This document shows, in pieces, positions 19,706 through 28,555 of a DNA stretch of 64,000 nucleotides. Within the stretch, counting starts at the first letter, position 1; each line of letters begins with the position of its first letter. The DNA lies in NCBI RefSeq assembly GCF_001591345.1, contig NZ_BCUS01000011.1, forward strand, positions 1 to 64,000, read 5' to 3'. The notes beneath the pieces were generated by a model that saw only the letters and a program-made list of their open reading frames with translations, had not been told where the DNA came from and did no database searches. The stretch comes from Variovorax boronicumulans NBRC 103145 (lineage in GTDB: Bacteria; Pseudomonadota; Gammaproteobacteria; Burkholderiales; Burkholderiaceae_C). Both the position numbers and the translations under genes were made by a program.

Positions 19706-20968
19706 TCAACGGTTCTCTCTGTGCTCGACGCCGTGTGCGTCAACCCACCGCCCCGACCATCGGATCGGATGCAGCTGCTGCGCCCAGAACCCTCGCGGGA
19801 CGTAGTCGCCAACGACCCCATAGCCATCCGGCCAGATCTTGTTCTTGTCGGCTTTGACCGCCGTACCGAACAGGTAGTCCCAGAACGCAAAATGCGCGGC
19901 ATAGCATCGGTCCAGGCCTTCCGCGTCCCGGCTGTGATGCCAATGGTGAAAGTTCGGTGCCACGATGAGATAGCGCAGGGGCCCCAGCCGCACCGATGCA
20001 TTGGTGTGGTTGAACACGGCCTGCACGCCCGCGATCAAGACGTAGACGTTGATCACGCTCTGTGAAAAGCCCAGCAAGAACGCTGGCGCCAGGATCACCA
20101 CCGTCGAGATCACCGTTTCCACGCCATGGGTCCGGCTTCCGGAGATCCAGTCCATGTGTTCAGCGCTGTGATGGGTCGAGTGCAGTCGCCATCCAATGGC
20201 GGTCTCGTGATAGAAGCGATGCAGCCAGTACCTTCCGAAGTCGGTGATCAGCAAGAGCAGGAGCAGTGCGTAGCCGAACGGGAGCTGTCGGACCCAGCCG
20301 CGCAACGTGCCCTGTGCGGCGGGATTGATATCTGCAAGTGCACCGCTCACGCCATACAAGACGGCATAGACGAGAAACAACGTCACGCCAATGAGCAAGT
20401 GGCCTGTGACGAAGTACATGAAGTCGGTCTGCCAGTCTTTCCTGAAAACCGGCATTTCTGGCTTCAGGGGTCGAAGCTTTTCGATCGTGGTGAAAAGCAA
20501 GGTTGTCGCCAGCAAATCGAAGATCAACCAGTCAACCCCCAGATAGGGGACAACAGCCAGCTGCCCCGCAACAGGAAGCCAGCCATTGCCCGTTGCACTG
20601 ACGCCCAACTTTGACCCCACAACGGCCACGGCCAACCAGAGCAATGCCCATGCAGACAGGCGTCGAACCCGTCCGAAGACAACGTTGAACAACGCCAAGG
20701 TTCCGCACAATGCCATCGCGCTCAGCAACACGATTCGCATCACATCGAAGCTCAGGTACTCACGCACCTTCGGCGTGCTGAGGAAATCCGGAAACTGGAA
20801 CAACAACACGCCCAGCATGCTGAAGTTGGCCAGCACCAGTGCGATCATTCCGCTCACCATCCCTTTGCCCGATCGCAAAGGTCCATGCGACAGCGCGAGC
20901 TCGGCGCCCTTCTTGATCTCGTAGACGACCCCTTCGTACAAACAGGTCGGAAATTTCAGGGGGTTCAT
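19706..20968 (-). CDS. Fatty acid hydroxylase / sterol desaturase superfamily membrane protein, coupled to tssK
   Basis: This 420-residue protein has at least five hydrophobic segments (about 40-60, 76-98, 105-120, 185-210 and 232-245) and the complete histidine set of the membrane di-iron hydroxylase superfamily: HRFYH (250-254), HSTHH (263-267) and HHWHH (341-345), plus H281 and H321. Such enzymes use two irons and oxygen to hydroxylate or desaturate lipids. The substrate is unknown; a lipid A or phospholipid acyl chain would suit its location. Its ATG overlaps the tssK stop as ATGA, so both are translated from one message. The base composition looks less GC-rich than the flanks, hinting at later acquisition. 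Confidence 0.9.
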   Translation of the reverse strand: MNPLKFPTCLYEGVVYEIKKGAELALSHGPLRSGKGMVSGMIALVLANFSMLGVLLFQFPDFLSTPKVREYLSFDVMRIVLLSAMALCGTLALFNVVFGRVRRLSAWALLWLAVAVVGSKLGVSATGNGWLPVAGQLAVVPYLGVDWLIFDLLATTLLFTTIEKLRPLKPEMPVFRKDWQTDFMYFVTGHLLIGVTLFLVYAVLYGVSGALADINPAAQGTLRGWVRQLPFGYALLLLLLITDFGRYWLHRFYHETAIGWRLHSTHHSAEHMDWISGSRTHGVETVISTVVILAPAFLLGFSQSVINVYVLIAGVQAVFNHTNASVRLGPLRYLIVAPNFHHWHHSRDAEGLDRCYAAHFAFWDYLFGTAVKADKNKIWPDGYGVVGDYVPRGFWAQQLHPIRWSGRWVDAHGVEHRENR

Positions 20969-22320
20969 TTTTCCCTCACTCCCCAAAGCTCCATGCGCAA
21001 CCCCGGAAACTCGCCCGCGACATGCAGCGCCAGCCCACCGTGCTTGACCATGTGCTCCCACAACGGACCGCGAGGATCGATCTGGAAGTAGACAAAGCCT
21101 GCATTGAAGGGAATCTGACGCGGCGGAACGGGCAAGGTCTGCAGCGGTATCCCCGGCAGATGGGACCGAATGAGCTCGGTCAACCTGTCGCTCGGCCCCA
21201 CCTTGCAGCGGGCGGGAAACTGGCTCGCCAACTGCTCCGGCGGCGTGTGTGCCGCGACCGCAAACACCAGGCTGGAGAAGCCCTGCAACTCCGCGGGCTC
21301 GACGCTCGCAACGCGCACACCATTGGGTCTTGACGCCAAGGGGATGCTCTGGGCGCTTCGCACGAGCACGTCGTTCAGCAAGGCCTGCACATCCCCGATC
21401 AACTCCCTGAAGGAGAGGTACGGGTCGAGGTGTTGATAGGCAGGATGCGGTTGCGGGCGACGGGTGGTTCCGCGAACGAAGGTGGCCAACTCTCCGCTCA
21501 ACGTGCGCAACGCGGTGTAGAGCATCTCTGGAGAGGTCTCACGCACCCGAAGCCAGTGCTCGAGCATGGGCTCGTAGCGGTTGAGGATCTGCAGCAGCAG
21601 GAAGTCGGACACTTCGGCAGTTTCGCTGGACTTGCCGTCGTTGCCACTCAGCCGGGCGGCCAAGGATTGCGCGCGCAGCTTGCACAAACCGTGCAGATTG
21701 GTGATCCAGTCCGCCAGCAAGGGGCTTGCGCCATAGCCTGCCACCGGTGGAATCAGGTGCGGGTCGACGGCGATGCTTCCGTCCGAGCGCAGCACCGTCA
21801 CCTTCGCGAGCGGCAAGCCGATCCAGGCGTCGGTCAGTTCGCGTTGCGGCAGGAGACGCAGGCGCAGACGGGACAGTTGAACGGTCTTTGCACCCTGTCC
21901 GATCGAGTTGGCATCGCGCAGCTCCGCATCGAACACCGAAAACCGGGCCAATGACGACGCTGAGATGCCGGCGTCATCGAACGTCGTTTCTTCTCCATTG
22001 GGCGTCCGGATCGGCACCGCCAAGTGAATGACCTGCTCCAGATGCTCCGGCAAGATCGTGAGCGGCGCTGGCGGCAGCGTCTGGCCCGGTGCATCGAAGG
22101 GCGTGCCATCCGAGAAGATCCCCGCCGCGCTGGCCAGCACCAGCTTGCCCAGTGAGAGCGACTCCGCATCGATGCTGTAGTGGTTGAACCCCCAGTAAAA
22201 GGGAGTCAGCGAGGCGGCACGCTTGTGCGCCAGATGTTCGAGGTAGCGCTCCTGCTGTTGAAACAGCTGCGGACGCAGGAAGAGCCCTTCGCTCCAGGCG
22301 ACTTTGTTGTACCAGCTCAT
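20965..22320 (-). CDS. tssK: T6SS baseplate subunit TssK
   Basis: The 451-residue protein begins MSWYNKVAWSEGLFLRPQLF, the characteristic TssK start (usually W-x-EGmfLrPqHFQ), followed by a long beta-rich shoulder and a C-terminal head with YFQIDPRGPLWEHMVKHGGLALHVAGEFPG. TssK trimers link the baseplate to the TssJLM membrane complex. The histidine of the common LxPQHFQ motif is replaced by Leu (RPQLFQQQ). ATG 22320 was chosen on the conserved start. It follows tssJ by 35 nt and is coupled to the hydroxylase gene. Confidence 0.96.
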   Translation of the reverse strand: MSWYNKVAWSEGLFLRPQLFQQQERYLEHLAHKRAASLTPFYWGFNHYSIDAESLSLGKLVLASAAGIFSDGTPFDAPGQTLPPAPLTILPEHLEQVIHLAVPIRTPNGEETTFDDAGISASSLARFSVFDAELRDANSIGQGAKTVQLSRLRLRLLPQRELTDAWIGLPLAKVTVLRSDGSIAVDPHLIPPVAGYGASPLLADWITNLHGLCKLRAQSLAARLSGNDGKSSETAEVSDFLLLQILNRYEPMLEHWLRVRETSPEMLYTALRTLSGELATFVRGTTRRPQPHPAYQHLDPYLSFRELIGDVQALLNDVLVRSAQSIPLASRPNGVRVASVEPAELQGFSSLVFAVAAHTPPEQLASQFPARCKVGPSDRLTELIRSHLPGIPLQTLPVPPRQIPFNAGFVYFQIDPRGPLWEHMVKHGGLALHVAGEFPGLRMELWGVREK

Positions 22321-22355
22321 GGGTTCGATCGTTGTGCTTTCGGGCCGCAGACGTG

Positions 22356-22949
22356 CTACTTGATGGGTGTCAGCTGGATGCCCTTGCCTTGAAGGGCGAT
22401 CTCCAGCTTGACCTTGTTGGCGGGGATGACGGTGCGATACCAGGCGGCCTCGGGGGCAGGATCGACTTTCTGCACAAGGCGCCACTCGCTTTGTGCAAGC
22501 TCTCGATAGCCGGCGATCACGCCGATCACGCCGATCGCGGCGAGCTCGGGGTGCGACATGCGCCGGATCTTCTTGACCTCTCCGGGTCGCAGGATGAACT
22601 CATCGCGCACCAGAAGGTCGGTCCCCATCACGGTCTTGTCGCTGTTGTGCAGCGAGAAGTAATCGGCCGACTCGAAGGTTGCCTCCGACTTGAGCTCGTA
22701 GATGCGGACCATGATGGGTGCCGCCCTCCCCTTGTCGTCCGGGTTGACACCGGCTTCCGCAGTGACCGTGATATCGAGCTTGGTTTGCTCTCTTGGGTGT
22801 GAGAACTGCGCATATGCCAGCGAAGGCCCTGCCAACGCAACTGCCAATGCAAATCCCCACAGGCATGGAAACCCGGGACGCGACATCCACCTGGACAACC
22901 CGCGTCGGGACGCAACACTCCGGCACAGCCCTGGCATGTCGAGATTCAT
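22356..22949 (-). CDS. tssJ: T6SS protein TssJ, apparently without a lipobox
   Basis: The C-terminal 150 residues match TssJ: LDITVTAEAGVNPDDKGRAA, IMVRIYELKSEATFESADYF, ILRPGEVKKI and the late IAGYRELAQSEWRLV. TssJ is normally an outer-membrane lipoprotein that anchors TssM. Here the hydrophobic signal segment (LWGFALAVALAGPSLAYA) is followed by QFSHP, with no cysteine; it reads as a signal peptidase I site AYA-Q. The only upstream cysteines (C9 and one in FPCLW) are not in lipobox context. The start is uncertain: ATG 22949 (197 residues) or ATG 22886, which leaves a more ordinary signal peptide. It lies downstream of hcp and its terminator. Confidence 0.85.
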   Translation of the reverse strand: MNLDMPGLCRSVASRRGLSRWMSRPGFPCLWGFALAVALAGPSLAYAQFSHPREQTKLDITVTAEAGVNPDDKGRAAPIMVRIYELKSEATFESADYFSLHNSDKTVMGTDLLVRDEFILRPGEVKKIRRMSHPELAAIGVIGVIAGYRELAQSEWRLVQKVDPAPEAAWYRTVIPANKVKLEIALQGKGIQLTPIK

Positions 22950-23031
22950 TTGGGAATCAAACTGAAAAAGGGAACGCAAAAGAACCGACTTCGATTCGCG
23001 CCTCCTCAACCCCCTTGCGCAAACCGAAGTC

Positions 23032-23056
23032 GAAAAGCCCCGGAAGGATCCGGGGC
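23032..23056 (-). terminator. Terminator or attenuator just downstream of hcp
   Basis: On the minus strand GCCCCGG (23056-23050) and CCGGGGC (23043-23037) form a perfect 7-bp stem around a 6-nt loop, followed by TTTTC. It begins 12 nt after the hcp stop and lies before tssJ, so it would end much of the transcription from the tssH-hcp half while allowing some read-through. Confidence 0.75.
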
Positions 23057-23068
23057 GAAGCGAAGGCT

Positions 23069-23554
23069 TCAGGACTCCTTGTTGCCCTTGATGTCGTAGC
23101 CCGCAGTGACGGCACCGCCGCTGCCGCCTTGTGCGTTCTGCACGGAGTACTCCTGCTTGATCTTGGAGAAGGAAAGGCGCACGCGCTCCTTGACACGCAT
23201 CTCGTCCGAGTTCGAGCCGAAGGGCTGGATCGAGGTGATGATCACGTCGGAGAAGGTGAACTTCAGGTACTCCAGCGGGTTGCCGCCGGCCTTGCGAACC
23301 GTGAGCTTGGCCTCCTGCACGTGCTTGCCGGTCAGGCAGTACTTCATGAGGTTGGGACTCGAACGGTCGATGTAGTGGTCGAACTCGAGGTCTTCGACCG
23401 TCGCCTTGCCTGCGCCGCCGCCCGAGCCGGCGTGCATGGTGGATTCCTGGAAGGCTTTCCAGTTGAAGGCCAGAACCTCGATCTCGTTCTTGTGGTCCGA
23501 ATCCTGCGATTCGCCTTCGATGCCGTTGATCTTCAGAAAAATGTCTTGTGACAT
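23069..23554 (-). CDS. hcp: Hcp, T6SS tail-tube protein (TssD)
   Basis: The 161-residue product is a typical Hcp: start MSQDIFLKINGIEGESQD, then EIEVLAFNWKAFQ, the GKATVEDLEFDHYIDRSSPNLMKYCLTGKH core, and YLKFTFSDVIITSIQPFG. Hcp hexamers stack into the inner tube and are secreted. ATG 23554 has GGGAG 8 nt upstream. The 127-nt gap after tssC holds a 6-bp hairpin (GTGGCG/CGCCAC at 23634-23651), possibly an mRNA-stabilising element, and a terminator follows the gene; both fit a message made in excess. Confidence 0.97.
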   Translation of the reverse strand: MSQDIFLKINGIEGESQDSDHKNEIEVLAFNWKAFQESTMHAGSGGGAGKATVEDLEFDHYIDRSSPNLMKYCLTGKHVQEAKLTVRKAGGNPLEYLKFTFSDVIITSIQPFGSNSDEMRVKERVRLSFSKIKQEYSVQNAQGGSGGAVTAGYDIKGNKES

Positions 23555-23681
23555 GAGAAAACTCCCTGTATTTGAATTTGTCGGTAAATGACGAATGCAC
23601 GAGCGCTCTTAATGGCGCGTCCTTGGAAATGCCGTGGCGTCTGCGCGCCACTTCCTCGAACAATTCGATGGCAGCCGGGTG

Positions 23682-25184
23682 TCAGGCCGCTTCCTTGAGC
23701 GACGGCAGCTTTGCAACCAGACGCAGAGAGACAGTCAGGCCTTCGAGCTGGAAATGCGGACGCAGGAAGAACTTCGCGCTGTAGTAGCCCGGATTGCCTT
23801 CGACGTCCTCCACCACGACTTCGGCAGCCGCGAGGGGTCGCCGGGCCTTGGTTTCCTGAGACGAATTCGCAGGATCGGCGTCGACGTAATGCATGATCCA
23901 TTCGTTCAACCAGCGCTGCATTTCGTCGCGCTCCTTGAAGGAGCCGATCTTGTCGCGCACGATGCACTTCAGGTAATGCGCGAACCGCGTGCTGGCGAAA
24001 AGATACGGCAGCCGTGCGGACAGATTGGCATTGGCGGTCGCGTCCGGGTCCATGTACTCCTGTGGCTTCTGGAGCGACTGGGCTCCGATGAACGCGGCAT
24101 GGTCGGTGTTCTTTCGATGCACCAGCGGAATCAGTCCGGCTTTCGCAAGCTCAGCCTCGCGGCGGTCGGAGATCGCGATTTCGGTCGGGCACTTCATGTC
24201 GAAGCCGCCGTCGTCGGTCGGGAAGGTGTGGCACGGCAAGTTCTCGACGGTGCCACCCGACTCCACGCCGCGGATCATCGTGCACCAGCCGTAGAGCTTG
24301 AAGCTGCGGTTGATGTTGACGGCCATGGCATAGGCCGCATTGCTCCATACGTAGTTGCGGTGATCGGCGCCTTCGGTTTCCTCTTCGAAGTCGAATTCGT
24401 CGACAGGATTGGTTTTCACGCCATAAGGCAACCGGGCCAGGAATCGAGGCATTGCCAGACCAACGTAGCGGGAGTCCTCGGTGTTTCGCAGCGAATTCCA
24501 CGGTGCGTGCTCGAGGTTCGACGTGATCTTTGCGAGGTCGCGCGGATTCGCAAGCTCTTGCCACGACTCCATGCCGAGCAACGAGGGCGCCGATCCGGCG
24601 ATGAATGGCGCGTGAGATGCTGCAGAGACCTTGGCGATTGCACCCAACAGCTCGACATCGGGCGGCGTGTGATCGAAGTAGTAGTCGGCCACCAAGCACC
24701 CGTAGGGCTCGCCGCCGAGCTGGCCGTACTCCTCTTCATAGATGCGCTTGAAGATCGGGCTCTGGTCCCAGGCGATTCCCTTGTGGCGACGCAGCGTGCG
24801 ACGGACTTCGTCCTTGGAAACGTCCATGAAGCGGATCTTGAGCTTCTCGTCCGTCTCGGTGTTGTAGACCAGGTGGTGCATGCCTCGCCAGGCCGACTCG
24901 ATCTTCTGGAAGTCTTCCTTGTGGAGCACGAGGTTGATCTGCTCCGACAGCTTGCGGTCAATCTCGGCAATGATGGCCTCGATGCTGCTGTAGGCGTCGT
25001 CGGTCATCGTTGCGGCGTTGACGAGCGCCTGCTCTGCCAGCGTCCTGACGGCCGCCTCGACGGCATCGCGCGCTTCGTCGGTCTTGGGCTTGAATTCCTT
25101 GTCGAGCAGGGCCGAGAAGTCGGTGGGGTCGGTGTAGCGCGTCGCCTCGGGCGCCTCGAGCACGTTGTCCATGAGGGTGGTCAT
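23682..25184 (-). CDS. tssC: T6SS contractile sheath large subunit TssC (VipB)
   Basis: The 500-residue protein matches TssC: ESAWRGMHHLVYNTETDEKL in the N-terminal third, EEYGQLGGEPYGCLVADY, FPTDDGGFDMKCPTEI, and the C-terminal NPGYYSAKFFLRPHFQLEGL with SLRLVAKLP, which are strongly conserved sheath elements. It pairs with TssB to form the contractile sheath recycled by ClpV. ATG 25184 was preferred over the upstream in-frame codon at 25235 because it starts at the family position and avoids overlapping tssB, which ends 22 nt before it. Confidence 0.97.
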   Translation of the reverse strand: MTTLMDNVLEAPEATRYTDPTDFSALLDKEFKPKTDEARDAVEAAVRTLAEQALVNAATMTDDAYSSIEAIIAEIDRKLSEQINLVLHKEDFQKIESAWRGMHHLVYNTETDEKLKIRFMDVSKDEVRRTLRRHKGIAWDQSPIFKRIYEEEYGQLGGEPYGCLVADYYFDHTPPDVELLGAIAKVSAASHAPFIAGSAPSLLGMESWQELANPRDLAKITSNLEHAPWNSLRNTEDSRYVGLAMPRFLARLPYGVKTNPVDEFDFEEETEGADHRNYVWSNAAYAMAVNINRSFKLYGWCTMIRGVESGGTVENLPCHTFPTDDGGFDMKCPTEIAISDRREAELAKAGLIPLVHRKNTDHAAFIGAQSLQKPQEYMDPDATANANLSARLPYLFASTRFAHYLKCIVRDKIGSFKERDEMQRWLNEWIMHYVDADPANSSQETKARRPLAAAEVVVEDVEGNPGYYSAKFFLRPHFQLEGLTVSLRLVAKLPSLKEAA

Positions 25185-25206
25185 CTGAAGTTCCTTGGTC
25201 TGAATG

Positions 25207-25752
25207 TCACGCGGCGGAATCGGACGCAGGTGCACCGTCCAGGTCGTCGGTGCGGGGTTTGGCGGATTTCGCCAGCGACTTCATCAGCGAAGGGTCTTGA
25301 AGCAGCTTGTTGACGAGGCTTTCGGCCCCTGCCTTTCCGTCCATGTAGGTCTGCAGGTTGGCCAACTGCGTGCGGGCTTCGAGGAGCTTGCTGAGTGGCT
25401 CTACCTTTCGTGCGACAGCGGCTGGCGAGAAGTCTTCGATGCTCTCGAAGGTGATGTCGACCATGAGCTGGCCTTCGCCCGTCAGCGTGTTGGGCACGGC
25501 GAATGCCACGCGCGGCTGGATGGCCTTCATCCGCTCGTCGAAGTTGTCGATGTCGATGTCGAGGAACTTTCTCTCGGGCACAGGAGGCAAGGCCTGCGTC
25601 GGCTTGCCGGACAGATCGGACAAGACGCCCATCACGAAAGGCAATTCGATCTTCTTTTCGGATCCGTAGATTTCCACGTCGTACTCGATCTGCACACGTG
25701 GTGCCCTGTTGCGGGCAATGAACTTCTGACTGCTGTTGTTGTTGGTGGCCAT
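25207..25752 (-). CDS. tssB: T6SS contractile sheath small subunit TssB (VipA)
   Basis: The 181-residue protein matches TssB: SQKFIARNRAPRVQIEYDVE, ELPFVMGVLSDLSGKP, ERKFLDIDIDNFDERMKAI and the C-terminal RTQLANLQTYMDGK helix. TssB-TssC heterodimers build the sheath. The length is slightly above the usual 165-170 because of an acidic Ala/Ser/Asp-rich tail. It starts 97 nt after tssH and is followed by tssC after 22 nt. Confidence 0.97.
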   Translation of the reverse strand: MATNNNSSQKFIARNRAPRVQIEYDVEIYGSEKKIELPFVMGVLSDLSGKPTQALPPVPERKFLDIDIDNFDERMKAIQPRVAFAVPNTLTGEGQLMVDITFESIEDFSPAAVARKVEPLSKLLEARTQLANLQTYMDGKAGAESLVNKLLQDPSLMKSLAKSAKPRTDDLDGAPASDSAA

Positions 25753-25849
25753 GAAAACTCCCTGGTGAAAAAGACAGACAAGAACCTGGCATCGCGCCTT
25801 TTCGGAGGCAACGACGCATCTCCTGCGCCAACGAGATGGCTCGCTGGAC

Positions 25850-28555
25850 TCAGGCGAACTCGGTGTGACAGACGATGGCGCCTCCTCCTTGCAAAGCTGG
25901 GTTGGCGCTGTTACTCGGCTTCACGTCGGCAGTCATGCGCCGGATCTTTTGCCGCGCTTGAAGGGCATCCAGCCATTGCCGGGAAAGAATCGGCAGGAGA
26001 CGTTGTTCGATGAAACCGATCAGACGGCGAGCCCCGGTTTCGTAGGCACCGCAGTGGCCGACGATTTCATTGAGCAGCGCAGGCGTGTAGTCCAACGCAA
26101 TGTCATGCTGCGCATGCATGCGCTCGACCACGCGATCCAGGTGCAAGCTCACGATGTCGCGCAGTGCGTCCGGGGCCAAGGGCAGGTAAGGCACCACGGT
26201 CAACCGACCAAGGAAGGCCGCAGGAAAGACCGTTCGCAGCGCCGGCTGGAGTGCATCACGCAGGGCCTCGACATCGGGCGTCAACAAGGGGTCTTCGCTC
26301 AGAGCAGCGATGAGTTCAGCACCGGTGTTGCTCGTCAACAGGATCGTGGTGTTTCGGAAATCGACACGACGCCCTTCCCCATCTTCCATCCACCCCTTGT
26401 CGAACACCTGATAGAAGATCTCGTGCACATCCGGGTGAGCTTTTTCCACCTCGTCGAGCAGGACCGTGCTGTAGGGCTTTCGGCGCACGGCCTCCGTGAG
26501 CACGCCACCCTCACCGTAGCCGACATAACCCGGAGGCGCGCCTTTCAAGGTCGAGACCGTGTGCGACTCCTGGAACTCGCTCATGTTGATGGTGATGAGG
26601 TTCTGCTCACCACCATACATCGCCTCAGCCAGCGCCAATGCCGTTTCTGTCTTGCCCACACCCGAAGGGCCGGCCAGCAGGAATACACCCACCGGCTTGT
26701 TCGGATCCGTCAGGCGCGCCCGCGCCGTCTGCATGTGCTCCGCGATCGCTGCGAGCGCAGGCCCCTGGCCGATCACGCGCGCTTCCAGCCGTGATTGAAG
26801 CGCAACGACTGCCGCGACTTCGTCGGTGACCATCCGCCCCACGGGAATCCCGGTCCAATCGGCCACGATGCCCGCCACCACGGCCTCGTCCACCTGGGGA
26901 AAAATCAGAGGCAACTCCTTCTGGTGCGCGGCAAGCTCGAGTTCGAGGGCCTCCAGCTGCGCCGAGGATGCATCCCCCTCGGCGCAGCTCAGCTCTTTCG
27001 CCTCCTCCCTCTTCTTTGTCCGCAATCCATGAATCGTGCGAACCAGTGCAAGCTCGTCTTGCCATCGCACTTCGTGCAGGGTCAACGCCTGCTGCGCGGC
27101 ATCGAGTTGAGATCGGGCGGCGTCGAGGCGCAGCGCTCTCGCATCACTCCCCTGGGCAACGACACCCTCCTGACCCAGCAGTTCGAGCTCGACCTGGAGG
27201 GCCGCGATGCGGTGCCGCCATTGCTCGACTTCAGAGGGCGGCGTGTGAAGCGACATGGCAACGCGCGCACATGCGGTGTCCACGAGACTGATCGCCTTGT
27301 CGGGCAGCTGGCGTGCAGGGATGTAGCGATGCGACAGCGTCACGGCGGCGCGCACAGCCTCATCGAGCACGAGCACGCCGTGGTGCTCGGCAAAGGTCGC
27401 GACAAGGCCACGCACCATCTCGATCGCAGCAATCTCGTCGGGCTCTGCCACCTGCAGCGTCTGAAAGCGTCGCGTCAGCGCCGGGTCTTTCTCGATGTGG
27501 CGCTTGTACTCGCTCCAGGTGGTGGCACCGATCGTGCGCAAGGTTCCTCGTGCAAGCGCTGGCTTGAGCAGGTTGGCGGCATCGCCGGTTCCGGATTGCC
27601 CGCCCGCACCGACCAAGGTGTGGACCTCATCGATGAAGAGGATGACAGGCTGCACCGACTTGCCCGCCTCTTCCAGCAAGGCCTTGAGGCGGGACTCGAA
27701 CTCCCCGCGCATGCTTGCGCCGGCCAACAGGGCTCCGACATCGAGGCTCCACAGGCGGCAGTTCTTCAGATCGGGAGGAACCTCGCCTTGCGCGATGGCT
27801 AACGCGAGCCCCTCGACCACCGCGGTCTTGCCGACGCCCGCATCTCCTGTGAGCAAGGGATTGTTCTGGCGGCGACGCAGCAGGATGTCGACCATCGTGC
27901 GGATCTCGTGTCCGCGCCCGATGACCGGATCGATCTGCCCTTGAGACGCGCGCTCGGTCAGATCCGTGCAGTAGCGCCGCAACGCCGACTTTCCATCCAA
28001 CGCAGCATCGGCGAGCGCGGCGCTGGCTTCACCAGGCAGCGCTGATGGCAGACCGGAGCCATCGTGCGGTCCTTCCTGCCCTTCGGGAGAGCCGGCCACG
28101 ATGGCACCAATGGCCTCCGTCAGTTGATCTGCGGGGATTCGCTGGAATGCAGGCGAGATGCCAAGAAGCCCGCGCCGCAGGTCAGGCGTCTGAAGCAGCG
28201 CAGCAAACAACCAAGCACCGCGCACGCAATGTGCGCCGAACTCGAGGCTCGAGAGCACCCAGGCGCGCTCGATGGCAGCTTCGATGTGACTGGAAAAATC
28301 GGTCAGCGAGGTGGCACCCGATGGCAAGCTGGACACGGCCGATGCGAAGTCGCTCTCGATGGCTTGCGCGTCGATCTGATAGTGCCGGCAGATGCGGTGC
28401 AGATCGCTGTCGTTGAGCTGCCAGAGCTGATGAATCCAGTGCGTCAGTTCGACATAGGGATTGCCACGCAGCTTGGCAAATGCAGTGGCGGATTCGATGC
28501 CGCGAAACAAGGTGAGATTGAGCTTGCCGAACAGCGCTCGCCGAGAGATCGTCAT
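25850..28555 (-). CDS. tssH: T6SS sheath-disassembly ATPase ClpV (TssH)
   Basis: The 901-residue AAA+ protein begins RRALFGKLNLTLFRGIESATAFAK and continues with the HWIHQLWQ helix of the ClpV N domain. Walker A motifs are GDAGVGKT at 237-244 and GPSGVGKT in the second module, with a ClpB-like middle domain between them (coiled-coil segments around 430-540). The pore loop is GASMRGEFESR rather than the GTKYRGDFE of the ClpA in this window. ClpV disassembles contracted TssB-TssC sheaths. It is the first gene of the T6SS block, and its ATG 28555 is preceded by a long non-coding region. Confidence 0.96.
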   Translation of the reverse strand: MTISRRALFGKLNLTLFRGIESATAFAKLRGNPYVELTHWIHQLWQLNDSDLHRICRHYQIDAQAIESDFASAVSSLPSGATSLTDFSSHIEAAIERAWVLSSLEFGAHCVRGAWLFAALLQTPDLRRGLLGISPAFQRIPADQLTEAIGAIVAGSPEGQEGPHDGSGLPSALPGEASAALADAALDGKSALRRYCTDLTERASQGQIDPVIGRGHEIRTMVDILLRRRQNNPLLTGDAGVGKTAVVEGLALAIAQGEVPPDLKNCRLWSLDVGALLAGASMRGEFESRLKALLEEAGKSVQPVILFIDEVHTLVGAGGQSGTGDAANLLKPALARGTLRTIGATTWSEYKRHIEKDPALTRRFQTLQVAEPDEIAAIEMVRGLVATFAEHHGVLVLDEAVRAAVTLSHRYIPARQLPDKAISLVDTACARVAMSLHTPPSEVEQWRHRIAALQVELELLGQEGVVAQGSDARALRLDAARSQLDAAQQALTLHEVRWQDELALVRTIHGLRTKKREEAKELSCAEGDASSAQLEALELELAAHQKELPLIFPQVDEAVVAGIVADWTGIPVGRMVTDEVAAVVALQSRLEARVIGQGPALAAIAEHMQTARARLTDPNKPVGVFLLAGPSGVGKTETALALAEAMYGGEQNLITINMSEFQESHTVSTLKGAPPGYVGYGEGGVLTEAVRRKPYSTVLLDEVEKAHPDVHEIFYQVFDKGWMEDGEGRRVDFRNTTILLTSNTGAELIAALSEDPLLTPDVEALRDALQPALRTVFPAAFLGRLTVVPYLPLAPDALRDIVSLHLDRVVERMHAQHDIALDYTPALLNEIVGHCGAYETGARRLIGFIEQRLLPILSRQWLDALQARQKIRRMTADVKPSNSANPALQGGGAIVCHTEFA

